This document shows positions 14,338-16,188 of a stretch of DNA of 16,188 nt, in pieces. The stretch is from assembly GCA_013696665.1 (NCBI GenBank), contig JACCYC010000218.1, positions 1 through 16,188 of the forward strand, in the 5' to 3' direction. Each line of letters starts with the position of its first letter. Position 1 is the first letter of the stretch. A program made the position numbers and the translations under genes. Source of the DNA: Burkholderiaceae bacterium (lineage in GTDB: Bacteria > Pseudomonadota > Gammaproteobacteria > Burkholderiales > Burkholderiaceae_F). The notes below the pieces were generated by a model. The model was given only the letters and a program-made list of their open reading frames with translations. It was not told the DNA's origin and did not search any database.

Positions 14338-14862
14338 CTATCCTAGCCCCAGCGGAACCACGGGGAGATTATGCGCGGCAGCATCCCAGCGCCGGCTGAA
14401 CGCGGATATCAGCGGCTGCGCATGCGGTTTGTTGTTCAGCCACATGTGGCCGCGGGCCTGCGCGATGGGCTGCAGATCAAGAACGGTTGAATCGTCGGCG
14501 ATCAGCGTGGCGTCGTCGCCCACCGGGTCGTCGCTCGAGGCAGCGCGCAACTCAAGTGCCAGCGGAAATCGCTGTTGCAAGCCGCGCAAGCGTGCGGCAC
14601 GTGTGTCGAGCCAGTTCGTATCGTCCACCAGTAACCGCACACGCGCGCTTCTATGAGCCAGTAGGAACCGTGAAAGCCGGTCAACTACCTCAGGCCGGGT
14701 CAGTTCGAAAATCGACAGATCTGCGTGAAGGCACAGAACGCGTCGGGAGGCCGTGCCGATTGCCTCCATCACGGCAGCCTGCGTCTCGGCGCGCGACGTT
14801 ATCAGCGTGCGCTTTGGAGTCGGGGCTTCGGGTGGGGCGTCAGCGTCGGCGTCGGGTTCCAT
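14338..14862 (-). CDS. DUF7931 domain-containing protein
   Basis: This 174-residue protein resembles the DUF7931 domain, a phospholipase-D-like fold segment of unknown function, often fused behind a GNAT acetyltransferase in betaproteobacteria. Here it stands alone. Visible traits are an acidic Asp/Ala-rich N-terminus (EPDADADAPPEAPTP), then RAETQAAVMEAI, CLHADLSIFELTRPEVVDRL, VRLLVDDTNWLDTRAARLRG and ADDSTVLDLQPIAQARGHMW. No HKD catalytic motif is seen, so phosphodiesterase activity is unlikely. The ATG at 14862 follows an upstream in-frame stop, so no acetyltransferase domain can be read through. No ribosome-binding site is evident. It lies 40 bases downstream of the roxA-like gene on the same strand, probably in one transcript. 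Confidence 0.65.
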   Translation of the reverse strand: MEPDADADAPPEAPTPKRTLITSRAETQAAVMEAIGTASRRVLCLHADLSIFELTRPEVVDRLSRFLLAHRSARVRLLVDDTNWLDTRAARLRGLQQRFPLALELRAASSDDPVGDDATLIADDSTVLDLQPIAQARGHMWLNNKPHAQPLISAFSRRWDAAAHNLPVVPLGLG

Positions 14863-14902
14863 GAGTACGAAAGATTACGAAGCGGCGCTAGCTTACGATG
14901 AT

Positions 14903-16039
14903 CTAGGAGCCCAGCGTGATCCAGCCAGCAGCGTGCCAACCGTGCAGCAGCTTCCACGTGGATTCGGGCAGGCGTTTCGTCGATGTCGCTGCCAATTCGC
15001 GTCGGTCGGCCAATTTCCTGAGCGCAGCAATCGCGTTCGGCGATGACGCAGTCCACTCGCCGTTGATGCTTACTGCCGTGCGCGAATGGAGCATTCGGGT
15101 CTTCCTGTCGAGCTTGATTCCGCGCGAGAGCGCGAGACTGCGAAACTTCGTCGCTGACAAGGGTCGCGCAGGCGGGTCAAAAATGACGGTCGCCTTTGGC
15201 TCGCTTAGGTGACGAAGTAAAAAGCGCTCAGTGTCTGCGCGGCCGGGACGATGTTGCGCGAGCCTGGCATGCACATCGCGCACCATGGCTGGCGATAAAG
15301 CAGCAGGGCGTGCCGCTACAGCCACTCGAGCGTCCGCATAACGTCCGCGCATCCAACGATGCTCTGCGGAGTCCGTTAGCCACGGTTCGAGCAGCTGCTG
15401 ATACTCGGGCGCACGGAAACCGATCGAGTAGGTGACACATTCTCCAACTGCGACGCCCTCGTGCGGAATGCCGGGCGGCAGATACAACATATCGCCGGGT
15501 TCAAGCACCCATTCTTCGGAAGCGCGAAAACCCGCAACGTGTCGCAGCGGTGACGCGTCGCTGCCGCGCAGATTTTTCTGGTTGCTGACGCGCCACCGGC
15601 GTTGGCCTGCGGCCTGCAACAAAAACACATCGTAAGAATCGACGTGCGGGCCTACTCCACCGCCGTCTGTCGCATAGCTGATCATCAAATCGTCGAGACG
15701 TGCGTCGGCGACAAACCGGAAGCGCGAGAGCAGGTCACGCGCGGCATCATCGTGCAGATCGACACCTTGCACCAGCAATGTCCACCGTGATTGCGCTTTT
15801 GACGGCATGCGCGGCAACGGCCCTGCCTTTACTGTCCACTGCTGGTTGCTCGAACTAATCAGTCGGCTTTCGACTTGAGGATCACGCGCCATCTCGAACA
15901 GTCGCGCCCGATCCACGGGAGGATCGAATTGCGGGAACGCAGCGCGTATCAGGCACGGTTTGCGATGCCAATAATCCCGCATGAATCGACGTACGCTGAT
16001 GGGGCCGAGCTGTCGAAGGATGGCAGAGCGATGCACCAT
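14903..16039 (-). CDS. roxA: JmjC-type ribosomal protein arginine hydroxylase RoxA-like (YcfD family)
   Basis: This 378-residue Fe(II)/2-oxoglutarate dioxygenase has the JmjC/cupin fold of E. coli RoxA (YcfD), which hydroxylates an Arg of ribosomal protein L16. The iron ligands are the HxD pair His132 and Asp134 in GPHVDSYDVFLLQ, with His193 in PPGIPHEGVAVG. The segments VGPHVDSYDVF and LEPGDMLYLPPGIPHEG are typical. Length fits the family (about 373-390). A winged-helix-like C-terminal region completes the protein. The ATG at 16039 has only 3 bases between it and an upstream TATAAT, so either the transcript is leaderless or the true start lies further in. It is divergent from a SlyD-like gene by 38 bases. 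Confidence 0.9.
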   Translation of the reverse strand: MVHRSAILRQLGPISVRRFMRDYWHRKPCLIRAAFPQFDPPVDRARLFEMARDPQVESRLISSSNQQWTVKAGPLPRMPSKAQSRWTLLVQGVDLHDDAARDLLSRFRFVADARLDDLMISYATDGGGVGPHVDSYDVFLLQAAGQRRWRVSNQKNLRGSDASPLRHVAGFRASEEWVLEPGDMLYLPPGIPHEGVAVGECVTYSIGFRAPEYQQLLEPWLTDSAEHRWMRGRYADARVAVAARPAALSPAMVRDVHARLAQHRPGRADTERFLLRHLSEPKATVIFDPPARPLSATKFRSLALSRGIKLDRKTRMLHSRTAVSINGEWTASSPNAIAALRKLADRRELAATSTKRLPESTWKLLHGWHAAGWITLGS

Positions 16040-16042
16040 GCG

Positions 16043-16048
16043 ATTATA
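16043..16048 (-). promoter_or_regulatory. TATAAT box directly before the roxA start
   Basis: Read on the minus strand, TATAAT lies 3 bases before the ATG at 16039 in the 38-base divergent gap to the SlyD-like gene. If it is a -10 box the mRNA would begin at about the start codon. No convincing -35 is visible 16-18 bases upstream. Confidence 0.3.
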
Positions 16049-16077
16049 TGAAGCAATGATTTACGATTTGCGCCGTT

Positions 16078-16188
16078 ATGAAGATCGACAACGACACACT
16101 GGTCAGCATCAACGTTTCGCTGCACGACGCGCAGGGCACTCTGCTGGAGAAGTCGGACGTGCCACTGACCTATCTTCACGGGCATGGA
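16078..16188 (+). CDS. FKBP-type peptidyl-prolyl isomerase, SlyD-like (N-terminal part)
   Basis: The frame from the ATG at 16078 stays open to the right edge, giving 37 codons. It starts MKIDNDTLVSINVSLHDAQG, continues TLLEKSDVPLTYLHGHG and runs off the window. This matches the start of SlyD/FkpB-type FKBP isomerases: two strands, then the YLHGHG segment, where E. coli SlyD reads DYLHGHGSL. Such proteins speed cis-trans Pro isomerisation and often bind metal ions through a His-rich tail, which lies outside the window if present. No ribosome-binding site is clear. Its start is 38 bases from the divergent roxA start. Assignment rests on N-terminal resemblance. Confidence 0.8.
   Translation, partial: MKIDNDTLVSINVSLHDAQGTLLEKSDVPLTYLHGHG

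Noticed and set aside
13887..14399. 170-codon plus-strand ORF with Asp/Val and Gly/Ala repeats
   Set aside because: The repeats are the mirror of the Pro/Ala and Ser/Thr blocks of the minus-strand lipoprotein, which has a lipobox and a ribosome-binding site. The plus-strand frame has neither.

Overview
The window reads as the chromosome of a betaproteobacterium, most likely a member or relative of Burkholderiales. The DNA is GC-rich and densely coding, and several starts have a TAGAAT/TATAAT-type -10 box just upstream. The order RNase AM-like PHP protein, YciO, site-2 protease, TrpS, then DapA, BamC and a YycJ-like hydrolase is one I associate with that group. This is inference from gene content and gene order; no database search was run.

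Layout. (1) 1-986: the 3' end of a beta-rich protein (+), a DUF1330 protein (-), and a short decayed remnant that resembles the C-terminus of an outer-membrane barrel (-). (2) 987-2478: a minus-strand pair, a gamma-class carbonic anhydrase-like protein followed by the redox chaperone Hsp33. (3) 2662-3509: two tandem plus-strand genes for small paralogous proteins of a family I do not recognise. (4) 3514-6157: an AMP-forming acyl-CoA synthetase (-) divergent from an alpha/beta hydrolase (+). (5) 6167-9543: a tight plus-strand run, rnm-like PHP exonuclease, yciO, M50 protease and trpS. The M50 and trpS genes overlap by one base. (6) 9568-10181: a glutathione S-transferase gene (-) with a one-base frameshift. 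Its 5' end overlaps head-to-head with a SAM methyltransferase gene (+). (7) 10846-13805: dapA, bamC and a YycJ-like MBL hydrolase, ended by a strong bidirectional terminator. (8) 13859-16039 (-): a low-complexity lipoprotein, a DUF7931 protein and a RoxA-type JmjC hydroxylase. Divergent from these, the first 37 codons of a SlyD-like FKBP isomerase run off the right edge.

Most of the window is core metabolism and housekeeping: translation (TrpS), RNA processing (PHP exonuclease), lysine and cell-wall precursor synthesis (DapA), outer-membrane assembly (BamC), protein quality control (Hsp33, SlyD) and ribosomal protein hydroxylation (RoxA). I see no IS element, phage, CRISPR array, tRNA or rRNA. 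The points most worth a second look are the undescribed paralog pair, a tryptophanyl-tRNA synthetase with a Cys pattern like the [4Fe-4S] motif of the Thermotoga enzyme, the frameshifted GST with its overlapping divergent neighbour, and the outer-membrane-protein remnant.
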